Positions 1 through 11,300 of a stretch of DNA of 64,000 nt are shown here, one piece after another. The notes under the pieces are model-generated. The model was given only the letters and a program-made list of their open reading frames with translations, searched no databases and was not told where the DNA came from. Position 1 is the first letter of the stretch; each line of letters opens with the position of its first letter. The translations under genes and the position numbers were made by a program. The DNA comes from Opisthocomus hoazin (taxonomy: Eukaryota > Chordata > Aves > Opisthocomiformes > Opisthocomidae): contig NC_134415.1 in assembly GCF_030867145.1 (NCBI RefSeq), forward strand, positions 74,429,300-74,493,299. Direction: 5' to 3'.

Positions 1-716
1 TTGTTGAGTATCTCAGCTTTCTCCTCATCTGCTGTTACCAGTTTGCCAATCTCGCTCATGAGCGAGGGTATGCTTTCTTTGACCATCTTTTTCCGGCTGA
101 CATACCTGTAGAAGCCCTTCTTGTTATTTTTCGCATCCCTTGCCAAGTTCAGCTCCAGGTGTGCCTCGGCCTTCCTGACCCCACCCCTACACAACCGGAC
201 AGCTTCCCTATACTCTTCCCAGGAAGCCAGTCCCTCCTTCCACTGCCTGTGCAGTTCCCTCTTCTTCCTTAGTTTCACAGAATCACAGAATCACAGAATG
301 GTAGAGGTTGGAAGGGACCTCTGTGGGTCATCTAGTCCAGCCCTCCAGCATCTCTTGTCTCAGCCATGCCGGTCTCTTCCCTTCTCTGCCCGACTTCTTA
401 CATTTGGGGATCGAGAGCTCTTGTGCTCTGTGGAATACATCCTTAAAGAGCTGCCAGCTCTGTTCTGTTCCCCTGTTCCTGAGGACCGTTTCCCAGGGAG
501 TCCTTCTGACTATCTCATTGAAGAGCTGGAAATCTGCTTTCCTAAAATTTAGGGTCCTGGCTATGCTCTTCGTTATTCCCATTTCCCTCAGTAGCATTAG
601 TTCCACCAGCGCGTGGTCACTGCAGCCCAGGCTGCCTCCGATCTTGACATCCCCAACAAGCTCACTCGCACTGGTGACCACCAGGTCTAGTATCGCATCC
701 CCTCAGGTAGGGGTGC
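1..716 (-). mobile_element. CR1 LINE fragment (ORF2 endonuclease C-terminus to linker), interrupted
   Basis: Read on the minus strand, 716 down to about 349 encodes the C-terminal part of a CR1 ORF2 endonuclease domain (visible words: ILDLVVTSASELVGDVKIGG, GCSDHALVE, RPAWLRQEML). From 278 down to 1 it continues into the linker before the reverse transcriptase ([46 protein letters not shown]). The element runs off the left edge of the window, so its 3' part is not visible. A stop near 703 shows it is dead. The two halves are separated by a short CR1 tail at 279-348. The linker end is nearly identical to the start of the + strand CR1 at 1855, so both belong to the same or a close subfamily. Confidence 0.88.
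279..348 (-). mobile_element. Very short CR1 3' tail nested in another CR1
   Basis: This roughly 70-bp segment is the reverse complement of a CR1 3' end. It has the GGACTAGATGACC-type tail, a 'cccttccaacc' block and three copies of the 8-bp ATTCTGTG unit (seen here as cacagaat repeats at about 279-299). It splits the minus-strand CR1 reading frame between the EML and KKREL words, so it looks like an extremely 5'-truncated later insertion. No target-site duplication was evident, which is common for CR1. Confidence 0.75.
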
Positions 717-886
717 TTATTACCTGGCTTGAACCTCTCTTGTTTCAGTTTAGGCCACTGTCATAAAAGCTTCTGCCATGCATCACTATGAGGCTCCATC
801 TTCTTCATAGCCCCCTTGTAGGTATTAGCACATTGCTGTTAGGTCCCCCCTAAGCCTGCTCTTCTCCAGGCTGAACACACTCCAGC
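717..886 (-). mobile_element. CR1 LINE fragment (end of ORF2)
   Basis: On the minus strand this reads as the distal ORF2 region of CR1: the 'gttcagcctggagaagagcaggct' type block near 860-884, then words like GDLTAM and LKQERFK. It directly abuts the endonuclease fragment at 1-716, although in an intact CR1 these regions are well over a kilobase apart. It is therefore a separate fragment or a deletion product. Confidence 0.75.
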
Positions 887-1854
887 AATACATTTGCAAA
901 TCCATTCTGCCTAGCTTCAAAAAAAAGCATTAGCAACAGGTGCTAGCTTGCATTTATGGGGTTTGTATTGGTTTGATTAGAGGGTTATCTGATGTGTCCT
1001 TCCCTCTGGTGCCTTCCTTTTGATAGAACCCCACTTTTGGCAAGTAGCTATTAGGTGAACCAGCAGTATAGATGATATCTATCCTGCAGCCTTTAGCACA
1101 TCTCGTACTACCTGACTCATCCTCCTTAGTGATAAACATGCCCTTTTCCTAGCAAACGACAATATCCGAAACAACAAATAATATTCTTAGTAATTTAACA
1201 AAACACAGCTATTTAAGGATATTGATACTTTTCCATACATTTGCTTCTCTTAATTTAAGAACTAAGGTAATACTAATGTAATTCTACTGCCAGTGTTTGA
1301 GGAACAAGAGAAGGAGGAGAGCAAAGAGGAAAAGATGGATTGCTCTCAATTAAATCAAGTTTTACAGAAAGTTTTTTTCCTTTAAGTCCATCTGTGTGGG
1401 AGGTGGAAAGATGATGGGAAGAGTTCTTGCTGAGACGCATTTCTTTCTGTATGTATAACAGAAAAGAATTTTGTATAACAAAAAGAAGTGCTTCCCTTCC
1501 AGACCTGCAGGATGATACCAAAGTGAAGCTGACCAGGTCAGAAGAAATGCTTTTGTGTACACACATCATATAAGATGAAAGATACCACTTTCTGTAGAGA
1601 TCTTGCTTCATAGCTCTCTATGATGCTTGCCAGACAGCCCAGAATCTACAAGATTAAACCAGGCCTTTAAATTAATGTTTCCAACATACAACCTTTCTCA
1701 TCATGAAAATACAGTCTTAAACAATCCTTCACAACAGAGGTACCGGGAAAGTCACCTGCTCTGCTCTCTCTTGGTGACAGATAAGTGCAGGACAGAACTA
1801 AAAGAGGGCTCCTCGCTACAACCTCACCTGTGTACAGGTCAAAGAAAGCGTAAA
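887..1854. other. Intergenic stretch, nothing recognised
   Basis: About 970 bp of AT-rich DNA between two CR1 clusters. Short open frames on both strands (longest about 112 codons, minus strand 1273-1611) look like chance. No repeat family or RNA gene was recognised. Confidence 0.6.
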
Positions 1855-3582
1855 AACTGGTAACAGCAGATGAGGAGAAAGCTGAGGTACTCAACAACTT
1901 TTTTGCCTCAGTCTTCACTGGCAACCTCTCTCCTCACCCCTCCCGACTCGATGGATGGCATGAAGGAGACCAGGAGGGTAAAATCCCTCCAGCTGTAAGT
2001 GAAGACCAGGTTCGGGACCTCCTGAGGAACCTAAACATACAGAAGTCCATGGGACCTGATGAGATGCATCCCAGAGTCCTGAGGGAACTGGCTGATGTAG
2101 TTGCCAAGCCACTCTTCATGATATTTGAAAAGTCATGGCAGTCAGGGGAAGTCCTCAGTGACTGGAAAAAGGGAAACATTGTGCCCCTTTTCAAAAAGGG
2201 TAGAAAGGAAGACCCTGGGAACTACCGACCTGTCAGCCTCACCTCTGTGCCTGGGAAGATCATGGAACAGATCCTCCTAGAAGCTATGCTAAGGCACATG
2301 GAGGACAGGGAGGTGATTCGAGACAGCCAGCATGGCTTCACCAAGGGCAAGTCCTGCCTGACCAACCTAGTGGTTTTCTATGATGGTGTAACAACAAGGG
2401 TGGACAAGGGAAAACCAATGGATGTCATCTATCTGGATTTTTGTAAAGCCTTTGACACGGTCCCCCACAACATCCTTCTCTCTAAATTGGAGAGCCATGG
2501 ATTTGATGGGTGGACCGTTCAGTGGATAAGGAATTGGTTGGATGGTCACAGCCAAAGAGTAGAGGTCAACAGCTCAGTGTCCAGATGGAGACCAGTGATG
2601 AGTGGAGTCCCTCAGGGGACTGGGACCGGTGCTGTTCAATATATTTATCAATGACATGGACAGCGACATCGAGTGTACCCTCAGCAAGTTTGCAGATGAC
2701 ACCAAGCTGAGTGGTACAGTTGATACACCAGAAGGACGGGATGCCATCCAGAGAGACCTGGACAAGCTGGAGAGGTGGACCTGTGTGAACCTCATGAGGT
2801 TCAACAAGGCCAAGTGCAAGGTCCTACACCTGGGTCGGGGTAATCCCCGCTATCAATACAGGCTGGGGGATGAAAGGATCGAGAGCAGCTCTGCTGAGAG
2901 GGACTTGGGGGTACTGATAGACGAAAGGCTGGACATGAGCCAGCAATGTGCGCTGGCAGCCCAGAGGGCCAACCGTGTCCTGGGCTGCATCAAGAGAAGC
3001 GTGGCCAGCAGGTCGAGAGAGGTGATTCAGCCCCTCTACTCTGCTCTGGTGAGACCTCACCTGGAGTACTGTGTTCAGCTCTGGAGCCCTCAGCACAAGA
3101 AGGACATGGAACTGTTGGAGCGGGTCCAAAGGAGGGCTACAAAAATGATCCGAGGGCTGGAGCACCTCTCCCATGAGGACAGGCTGAGAGAGTTGGGCTT
3201 GTTCAGCCTGGAGAAGAGAAGGCTGCGGGGAGACCTGATTGCAGCCTTTCATTACTTAAAGGGAGCCTATAGGAAAGATGGGGACAATCTTTTTAGTAGA
3301 GACAACAGTGACAGGACGACGGGTAATGGTTTTAAACTAAAACAGGGTAGGTTTAGGCTAGATATAAGAAAGAAATTCTTTACAATGAGGGTGGTGAAAC
3401 ACTGGAACGGGTTGCCCAGAGAGGTAGTGGAGGCCCCATCCCTGGAAACATTCAAGACCAGGTTGGACAGGGCTCTGAGCAACCTGATCTAGTTAGTGGT
3501 GTCCCTGCTCGCTGCAGGGGGGTTGGACTAGATGACCTCTAGGGGTCCCTTCCGACCCAAAACTTTCTATGATTCTATGATT
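1855..3582 (+). mobile_element. CR1 LINE, 5'-truncated, 3' complete
   Basis: A 1.7-kb + strand CR1. It begins inside the ORF2 linker ([20 protein letters not shown] from 1857), runs through the whole reverse-transcriptase domain, ends ORF2 at a TAG near 3490, and finishes with a short 3'UTR and the terminal CR1 repeats (tctatgattctatgatt at 3566-3582). It is the best-preserved repeat in the window and hence probably among the youngest. Immediately downstream is the tail of a second CR1. Confidence 0.93.
1857..3492 (+). pseudogene. CR1 ORF2 reverse transcriptase, frameshifted
   Basis: This is the coding remnant of the CR1 non-LTR retrotransposon polymerase, which reverse-transcribes the element's RNA at a nicked target. 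Frame 1 is open from 1857 to about 2620 and carries [51 protein letters not shown], motif A ([11 protein letters not shown]) and motif B (SGVPQG). A small deletion at about 2616-2624, right after motif B, shifts the frame. The second frame is open to 3492 and carries LFNIFIND, motif C with the catalytic FADD (FADDTKLSG), [12 protein letters not shown] and the C-terminal RLRGDLI and LSNLI. The upstream endonuclease is missing. Apart from the one frameshift I saw no internal stops, so decay is slight. It cannot be an autonomous source copy. Confidence 0.9.
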
Positions 3583-3755
3583 AAACCGGATAGAAGGAAA
3601 AACAGGCTGCCTGAAGTTGTGCTGCCTCCATCATTGCAGGTTTTCCAGCTCTGACCAGGCAAAGCCTGGCCACACAGCTGAGCCTGTTTGGGGCAGGAGG
3701 TTGGACTAGAGACCTCCCGAGGTCCCTCCTAACCTGAATTATTCTAGGAATGCTT
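3583..3755 (+). mobile_element. CR1 3' tail, second subfamily
   Basis: A roughly 170-bp segment ending with a GGAGGTTGGACTAGAGACCT block, 'ggtccctcctaacctgaatt' and 'attctagga', which is the terminal part of a CR1. It is more diverged than the upstream copy and has a different 3'UTR, so it represents a separate, older insertion in the same orientation. Confidence 0.75.
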
Positions 3756-6700
3756 AGAATTACAAACCTGTCTGGATATGATTATTTTGTGCCGTATCTA
3801 CTTAGCAGAAACATACTTCAAGTAAATTGTCTTTTGGTTTAATAAAGGGATTTTTAGTGGACGTGGTCTATTGACTACATGTCTAATGTTAAGATTCCAC
3901 AAGAGCTGTTCCACATTGTAAGAGCTATTAGGCAGTGGAACTGTCATCAGCCAAAAAGGGCCTTGCTCTGATGCCTGGCCTTCCATGTGAAACCCTGGCT
4001 TTTCCTTGCAAGTGGCATCGGGAAATACAATCCATGAAATGAGTTTTGCACGTAATAATGCATGAAATTGCTTTCATTCTTAGACACGTTTATTGCCTTG
4101 AAAAAGAACTATTGAAAGGTAAGTTATGCTAAAATGGATTAACACATATATCAATTATTTCTGTGAGTTATATGTATTCCTGCTTTTTACCAGTCATTTT
4201 ACCAGAAAACATTAGAAGTATAATTTCTCAAGTGATTTGGAGTATAACTTTGGATACATTTCTTTAAAGCTGGTCCATGAATTTTAAGTTTAAATTTTTA
4301 GTATTTGTGTGAAGTACATTAGTTCTTAAGTGGACATAGTGGCACTAAAGCAGAAGTGTTGCAGAGGAGAAAAACAGCTTACGAAGAAAACAATAATGAA
4401 AGAAATATTTCAGAAGAAAATTATGTAAGATTTGTTCTTTACCACTGAGATTTTTTTTAAATATATGTGTGCAAGACTGAAAAGGGATGAGTGACATTCT
4501 GCAGTACAGAGGCGCTGCTGTACAGAGGCACTGTTCATACTCAAAGTATATGGGAAGTACAGAAAATATCTCAGAGAATGAAAGGATCCAAGAAAAGAGA
4601 GAAACCTTTGCTTCATTATATAATACTGATGTAATAATACTTGGTGAACAAGTAATGTAAAATTATTACAGAGATTTCTCACTTGTTAAGAAGTCAAGAA
4701 GTCAAATCTTGATTAAATTAATATTATGTAATTAGACTCCTAGATCCGTTCTTCCTCTATACAATTGTCTTGGGACCATAACATGAACTTCTAACGGCCA
4801 GCACTGTAAAAATAGTTTTCTCTAGGTGATACAGATTGAACAGAAGACCTGAAACCGCCTTTGAAAGAGAAGTATGTTAAATCCCACTAGCTACCCTGGT
4901 ATTCTGCCAGATAAAAAATAACTGTTTCACCCATACTCTAAATTAGCTCTACACTATTACAACTAGTGGTTCTTTGAAGTGCTAGGTGTCAGCTGAAGGG
5001 AGTTGTCTGTGGTATTCTGTATCAGCACTGTATCGAAAACAATGCTGATAGTTTATTTGTTCCTCCTCTAGGAAGAAATGACGTTTGGCTAAGTTTGGAT
5101 CCTCTAGCCCAGGACCAGTATCTGGTGAAGCCGGCTTCACCACTGTACTCACTGCAGAGGAATAAAATGCAGAAGCGGCAGGAATTCAAGCAGAGGTTAA
5201 TGTTCTTCTTTTCAGCCATGTCAAACCCATTCCATTTTTCATACTTAGTTTCTCAAATATGGAAATAATTGCAGCTGCAGAAATAATCATCTCTCCTGAG
5301 TAAACATGCATCTTTTTTGCATATGGCTTTCTACTCTCTATTTTTATAAAAATGGCATGACAGAAGAACATGTTTTCAAAAGCACACTACATAAAATATT
5401 TAAAGTAATTTTTTATAAATGGATTTTTAAATTATTTGATGTTTGGCATAATGTTCGTTTCTTTAGCATGGATCTCCTACCTGATACTGAGAAAGACAGA
5501 AGCGTGCTACGTAGCACACTGTAGAAATTCTAAGATATATGCATAGAAATGAATTTGTATTTATACACAGGTACAAATGTATAATCAGCTGTAAATCTTA
5601 TTATTAAGAAAGAAATAAATCTAATTCAGCTCATAATTGAAGGTATTGGTAGCCTATCAATGGCATAATATTTTTTTTAAGAACTCTTTTCCAGCCGTCA
5701 CACTTGCATAAGAGAAACAGTCGACAAAAAGCATCTTTATATTCTTTTTAGTGTAAGTTCATTGATTTTTTTTTCCTAAATATTTTACCTGACAAGGCTA
5801 AGCAAGTTCTCTCAGCTGCAATTTGGAATTAGATTTTTCTTTTTCCAAGGGGAAGTTTGGCATGGAAATAAATACCATCGTGTTTTCCCATTGAAATGGA
5901 TTTTTCTTTTTCCACCACTGAAGGGATGCAACTGTACACTAATTTGGACTCTCTTAGCTATTGTGTAGCTCTTTGAATGACACCAAAATATTTACAGCCA
6001 ACCAACAAGAAATATCCAATTTAAGTAAATATTTATGGACTAGCCGAAGTAATTGAGGGCTAGAATCAAAAATAGGCAGTATAGTTTGCTTCATTCTTCA
6101 TCATTGGAAAGGAAAAAAAATGGAAGGTAATTTACAAAGCAAACACAATGAGAAGGGCATGATAATCCTGTAAGGCTGACTGATAATTCTGAAAAAGCTG
6201 TTTTGTGATGAAAATTGAGTTTGAGTGGTGGGCACTATTTCGGAATCAGACACCATTATCCCTGAGTGATGTTAGATGAGAGTTAAGCAGCTGAATAATG
6301 TATTATTATCAAATAAATATTAATTTCCTGCATGAAGAATTAAAATATGCCTTTAATTAAAAAACAGCTATGTGTAGCTCTTCCAGTAGTTTTCATACTT
6401 TGCATATCTACCAGACGACATCAAACTTTCTATATTCTTTCCCTAAATATAAACTACATCTTTTACTAGACTTATATGTTCCAGATATCTCAAAAACAGA
6501 ATAAGGATTGTGACACAGCCTTTTTACTACAATAATTTTATTTTAATGTGTGAGTATCATATTCCTGTGCATGTCAAGTAGGTTGTAATGTAAACTGGAA
6601 ATCTGCATTTACTTACTGTACTTACGAGCAATAATATAAATTAATGTTTTATTAAAGTGACCTTCCATCTAGGCAAGCACAAGTTAGTATTCTTCCCCCA

Positions 6701-7296
6701 TATATATGGGTCACATGTGGCCCTGAAGGTCTTCTGTAACATGAGGATATTATAGAGATTTATCTTTTAGAATCAAGGCTTTTTCCTCTGTTTCTGCAGG
6801 AGATGATCTGAGCCTATTTTTATTACAATTCCTGCTCTGGCAAATCTGACATCTCTCCAGAGTACACACTGTATGACAGCTACACGGAGTAGAATCAGTC
6901 CCTTACTTCTCAATAGCTGCTTGGCCTTGCTCTCTGTTTTGGGTGGATGCCAAACTGAGAGCTACTTGCTTCTACGATGGACCCATTTGTGCTGCACCAG
7001 AAGCTCTGGCTCATAAAAAAGTTTCTGAAAGGCAAATGATTTTGGCCTGAATTAAAACCAAGTGTTAGAGATTTAAGATGTCTTTATGAATGTTGATTTA
7101 TGATATAAATATAGGAAGCCACCATACAACCTTTTTCCCCAGGTAATTTCCCAAGATCCTCTCTACGTAGTCATTAAGTAAGGAAGTATAGTTGGCATCA
7201 AAAACGTTTTGTGGCAAATAGTGCAGAAGCCGGCTGCACAGCGTATGGGAAGATAAAGCTTTCCATAGACGTGGAGTTTACTCATTATAGCGCCCG
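3756..7296. other. Intergenic stretch, no gene recognised
   Basis: About 3.5 kb of AT-rich DNA. Open frames are short (under 95 codons) and lack recognisable protein similarity. The only distinctive structure is the 20-bp palindrome at 5123-5142. Confidence 0.6.
5123..5142. repeat. Perfect 20-bp palindrome
   Basis: The sequence TGGTGAAGCCGGCTTCACCA equals its own reverse complement across all 20 bases, centred on CCGG between 5132 and 5133. It sits in an AT-rich surround and is itself GC-rich. It could be a two-fold symmetric protein site or chance. No function is assigned. Confidence 0.7.
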
Positions 7297-8355
7297 TGCA
7301 AACCTAATGAAGTTCAACGAGACCAAGTGCAAGGTCCTGCACATGGGTCGGGGCAATCCCAAGCACAAATACAGGCTGGGGGATGAAGGGACTGAGAGCA
7401 GCCCTGCTGAGAAGGACTTGGGGGTACTGGTGGATGAAAAGCTGGACGTGAGCCAACAATGTGCACTCGCAGCCCAGAATCATAGAGTCATAGGATCATA
7501 GAATGGTAAGGGTTGAAAGGGACCTTAAAGATCATCTGGTTCCAATCCCCCTGCCATGAGCAGGGACATCTTCCAATAGACCAGGTTGCTCAGAGCTCCA
7601 TCCAACCTGGCCTTGAACACTGCCAGGCAGGGGGCAGCCACAGCTTCTCTGGGCAACCTGTGCCAGTGCCTCACCACCCTCGCGGTGAAGAACTTCTTCC
7701 TAATATCTAATCTAAATCTGCCCTCTTTTAGTTTACAGACAGAAGGCCAACCGTATCCTGGGCCGCATCAAGAGAAGCGTGGCCAGCAGGTCGAGGGAGG
7801 GGATTCTGCCCCTCTACTCTGCTCTGGTGAGAACCCACCTGGAGTCCTGCGTTCAGCTCTGACACCCTCAGCACATAAAGGGCATGGAGCTGTTGCAGTG
7901 GGTCCAGAGGAGGCCACAAAAATGATCAGAGGGCTGGAGCACCTCTTCTATGAGGAAAGGCTGAGAGAGTTGGGGCTGTTCAGCCTGGAGAAGAGAAGCC
8001 TGCAGGAATATCTTACAGTAGCCTTCCAGTACCTGAAGGAGGCTTACATGAAAGCTGGAGAGTGACTTTTTACAAGGGTATGTAGGGACAGGACAAGGGG
8101 TAATGGCTTTAAACTGAAAGAGAGTAGATTTAGATTAGATACAAGGAAGAAATCCTTTACTCTGAGGGTGGTGAGGCCCTGGAACAGGTTGCCCAGAGAA
8201 GCTGTGGCTGCCCCCTCCCTGGCAGTGTTCAAGACCAGGCTGGATGGAGCTTTGAGCAACCTGGTCTAGTGGAAGGTGTGCCCGTGGCAGGGAGGTTGGA
8301 ACTAGGTGATCTATAAGGTCCTTTCAACCCAAACCATTCTACGATTCCGTGATCT
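7297..8355 (+). mobile_element. CR1 LINE 3' part, split by an inverted CR1
   Basis: The + strand CR1 begins at NLMKFNETKCKVLHMGRGN (about 7297-7479) and resumes at 7740 with the [19 protein letters not shown] region. It continues through [10 protein letters not shown] and the end of ORF2 near 8260, and closes with the CR1 terminus (attctacgattccgtgat) at 8336-8353. It lacks the reverse-transcriptase catalytic part, and several frameshifts and a stop (tga in the QLWHPQ region near 7860) show decay. The two halves join cleanly if the 260-bp insertion at 7480-7739 is ignored. Confidence 0.88.
7480..7739 (-). mobile_element. CR1 3' fragment inserted inside another CR1
   Basis: A 260-bp reverse-oriented CR1 3' end. 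It starts (on the + strand) with the terminal repeats tcatagagtcataggatcatagaat, and its complement encodes the last part of ORF2 ([21 protein letters not shown]). It interrupts the host CR1 within the sequence gcagcccag-aaggcc. The pentamer cagaa lies on both sides (7475-7479 and 7740-7744), which could be a target-site duplication. Confidence 0.85.
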
Positions 8356-11300
8356 TTAAAACAGCGATCTGGTTTTAGTGACTGAAAGGTTATCCACAGT
8401 TACTACTGCATATGCACTACACTTAGTTTTAAAATCTCATAAGCAGAAACCCGGCACTTGAAATTACGCAGATATACTTCCTAAAGTACTTTAAAAGAAG
8501 TGAGGGAGTTTTAAAGATAAACTGGACTGTCAAAAACATTACTGGATTTTCTTCAAAGTTGGGTTTGAATATTAAGTTTCAAAAGCCCACAGATTTTAGA
8601 TTCCAAAAGATTAAGGTGTAATTATTCCTAGTAGCTTTATTGTGCTTTTTGGATTTTCAGTCTCAAATAATTTGACTGGTTCTGATAAGCTTGACAAGGA
8701 AAAAAAACACCAAATACCTTTAAACTAAGATTAAGCCCTATAAATGTCATACCTGAATGATGTTAGAGAAAGCCACAGATAACTTAACTGTAGCGAAATA
8801 ACACCTCTAATTAAAAGAAAATAAAAAAAGTTTTACCGTTCTGTAAAAGGTTGATAAATGGGATCTCTTCTGCTTAACTAGATCAGCTGGGAAGAGGGCT
8901 CCTTGTTACTAAAAAAATGAATTATTTTTTTATCTCTCTGACTGAATTCCATTCTAAAATTCTGTGAAAGTTATAGGAGGCTTAAAACTAGAGTGCAAAA
9001 ATACCTAGTAGAAAGTACATTTCTGTATTTGGCTGGTAGAGTGTGTGGGAAGACTTTTCATCAAGTGAAAGCTGATCTCAAAGAGATTACTTGAATACTC
9101 AAAGCTAAGTATGCACCGGCTGGACTGAGGCTCTAATCACCAAGCTTACTCTAACTGGATGAAGACTTGGAGTGAATTTCCTACTTCAGAGACACCACAT
9201 CACTTCATCACAATCTTTGACTTTAAGAAATTCTTTGTGGAGTAACTCTTGATATTCAAATACTGGGTTTTATTACTTTCCTTGCTAAATGTTGTAAATA
9301 TTATGTTTAGTTTAATTTAGTTTTATCTAGTTCTAAAAGTTTCCTGATCTGTAAGATTAATGTTCAAAACATTGATTTATGTGAAAGCTGATAAACTCTG
9401 TTGTGAGTAACTAGCTCAGCATACAAAGAGTGGTAATAATGATTTAAAAATTATTCTCTTAATATCTAACAGGATATACTTACCAGCAAATAAACTAGAT
9501 TTTATTACAGTAATTAGGGGCAATAAGAAATAAAGTAAAAATGAACAATGATGTAAAAAATTACTATCAGTGATATGTAATCTTTACAATTTTGCCCCAG
9601 TGTTCACAAATTTCAAAAGATGCTCAAGAGCATTTTATGTGCTCAGTGTGGAAAAACACAGCTCTTACTCCCTTAGTCTGAAATGACTGTTCTTAAACTT
9701 CATAAGAAATAATTTGTAAATTTAAGGACAATCTGGTCATAGAAATCATCTCTATCTTTTCTCTCACTCTCAAGAACATTTTTCAATAAATTATTTATGA
9801 CCTTTTTCCATAATCATTAAAAATACTCACATTTCTGTGCTCATAAACTAGCTTGATTATGCACCAAACAGGATATTATGCCCTTTATGACATCTATATG
9901 CATGATATACTGAAACACAAGTTTATGCTGATGTGGGGAAAAATGTATTTTAGCTTTCAAAGTTAGCCTGTTCTCAAAGCAAATCTCTTACCTTGGTCCA
10001 GAACCAGGCCTGTGCAACACTAATCCTAATCCCTTTGAAAATTTTAAATATTGTTGAGGGAGCTGGGTTCCTGTCAAGAACTGGGAACCCAGCATTCTGC
10101 TGAATGCAAGCCGTGTGGTGTTGATCTGAGTGTTGTGGGACATTTTCAGGCCCAATGCACTTTAATCCAGCTAGCTGATGATCCTGTAGCCTTTGTTATT
10201 CAAGTCGAAGCTGGATGTTGAGCAAGCACGTCTCAAAACATCACCTTTGTGAATAATAACAGTACAGTCACCAGATAATAAGCAGCCTCACCAGAACTTA
10301 CAGTTATAGCAGGTTATCTTATTCAGGGCAGATAAACTTTGCTCTTTTCCCCCTGCCCCTGATGGTTCTAGTTACTGTATCAGTTTCAATAGACTACGCC
10401 ACAGTCAAGAGGTATACCTCTTGATTTTGACAGGTTAATTGAAGATCAGTAATAAACTCAAAGTGCTCTCTTTAACCCCCCCTTAACCACAGTTTTTATG
10501 GAACAATTCTATAAATTGGAACTTTCAGTCAGCAACCCGCATATGCAAATTCAATTTAAAATATTGCAGTTTTCAATACATTTAATGTCAAAAGAAGCCT
10601 TCAACTATTTGAAGGTAATAAAAACTTTACAAAAAACACTTTTATTTTAATATTGACACTCGTGCAAAGCTTTTGGGGCTTTGACATAATTTTAACAAAA
10701 CCATGAATACACCACTCTTAATTTTCTGGACAGATGCCAGCCTATCTTTCTTCCTTCTTGAAGCATAACCAAAATCCCCTCTAGTCTCCAAAACTGTATG
10801 CTAAAATCCCCTAAAATATGGCAACAAGATGCAGCAATTTGAATTCATATGTGTCAGGAAATAGACTGGTGATAACTATGTGGACCGGATCAGAAAATCC
10901 GGAACCAATGTTGGAGATTAATTAGCCACATTCAAAGTAAAACCCTTCAAGCAAGCAATCTCTCCATTTCCAATACCGTCACAGTGAGAAATACAGATGA
11001 CAAATGTTTTCTGTGTTGCTCTGCAGAATGGCCCTGAGGGCAGGATCAGAGCTATGGCAGCCATCTGTTTGAACTTTCCTACTGGAGCATTTCTATGGCT
11101 GCTTCCAAGTGATCCTGTTGGTACTGAGGGAGAAGGAAAACCTGAGCAGTCCTGGTGCTTTTGGTGCCCTTACCTGCACTGTAGATAAGACATGCCACTC
11201 AGTGCAGCTTTCAGCTGTCCCATCCAACCTTCCACTGATGACCTCGAGAAGAAAAAAAATCTACATTTCATCCATTGTGCCTATTGCAAGATAGCATAAT

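Noticed and set aside
2824..3252. 142-codon minus-strand open frame
   Set aside because: Antisense shadow of the CR1 reverse transcriptase.
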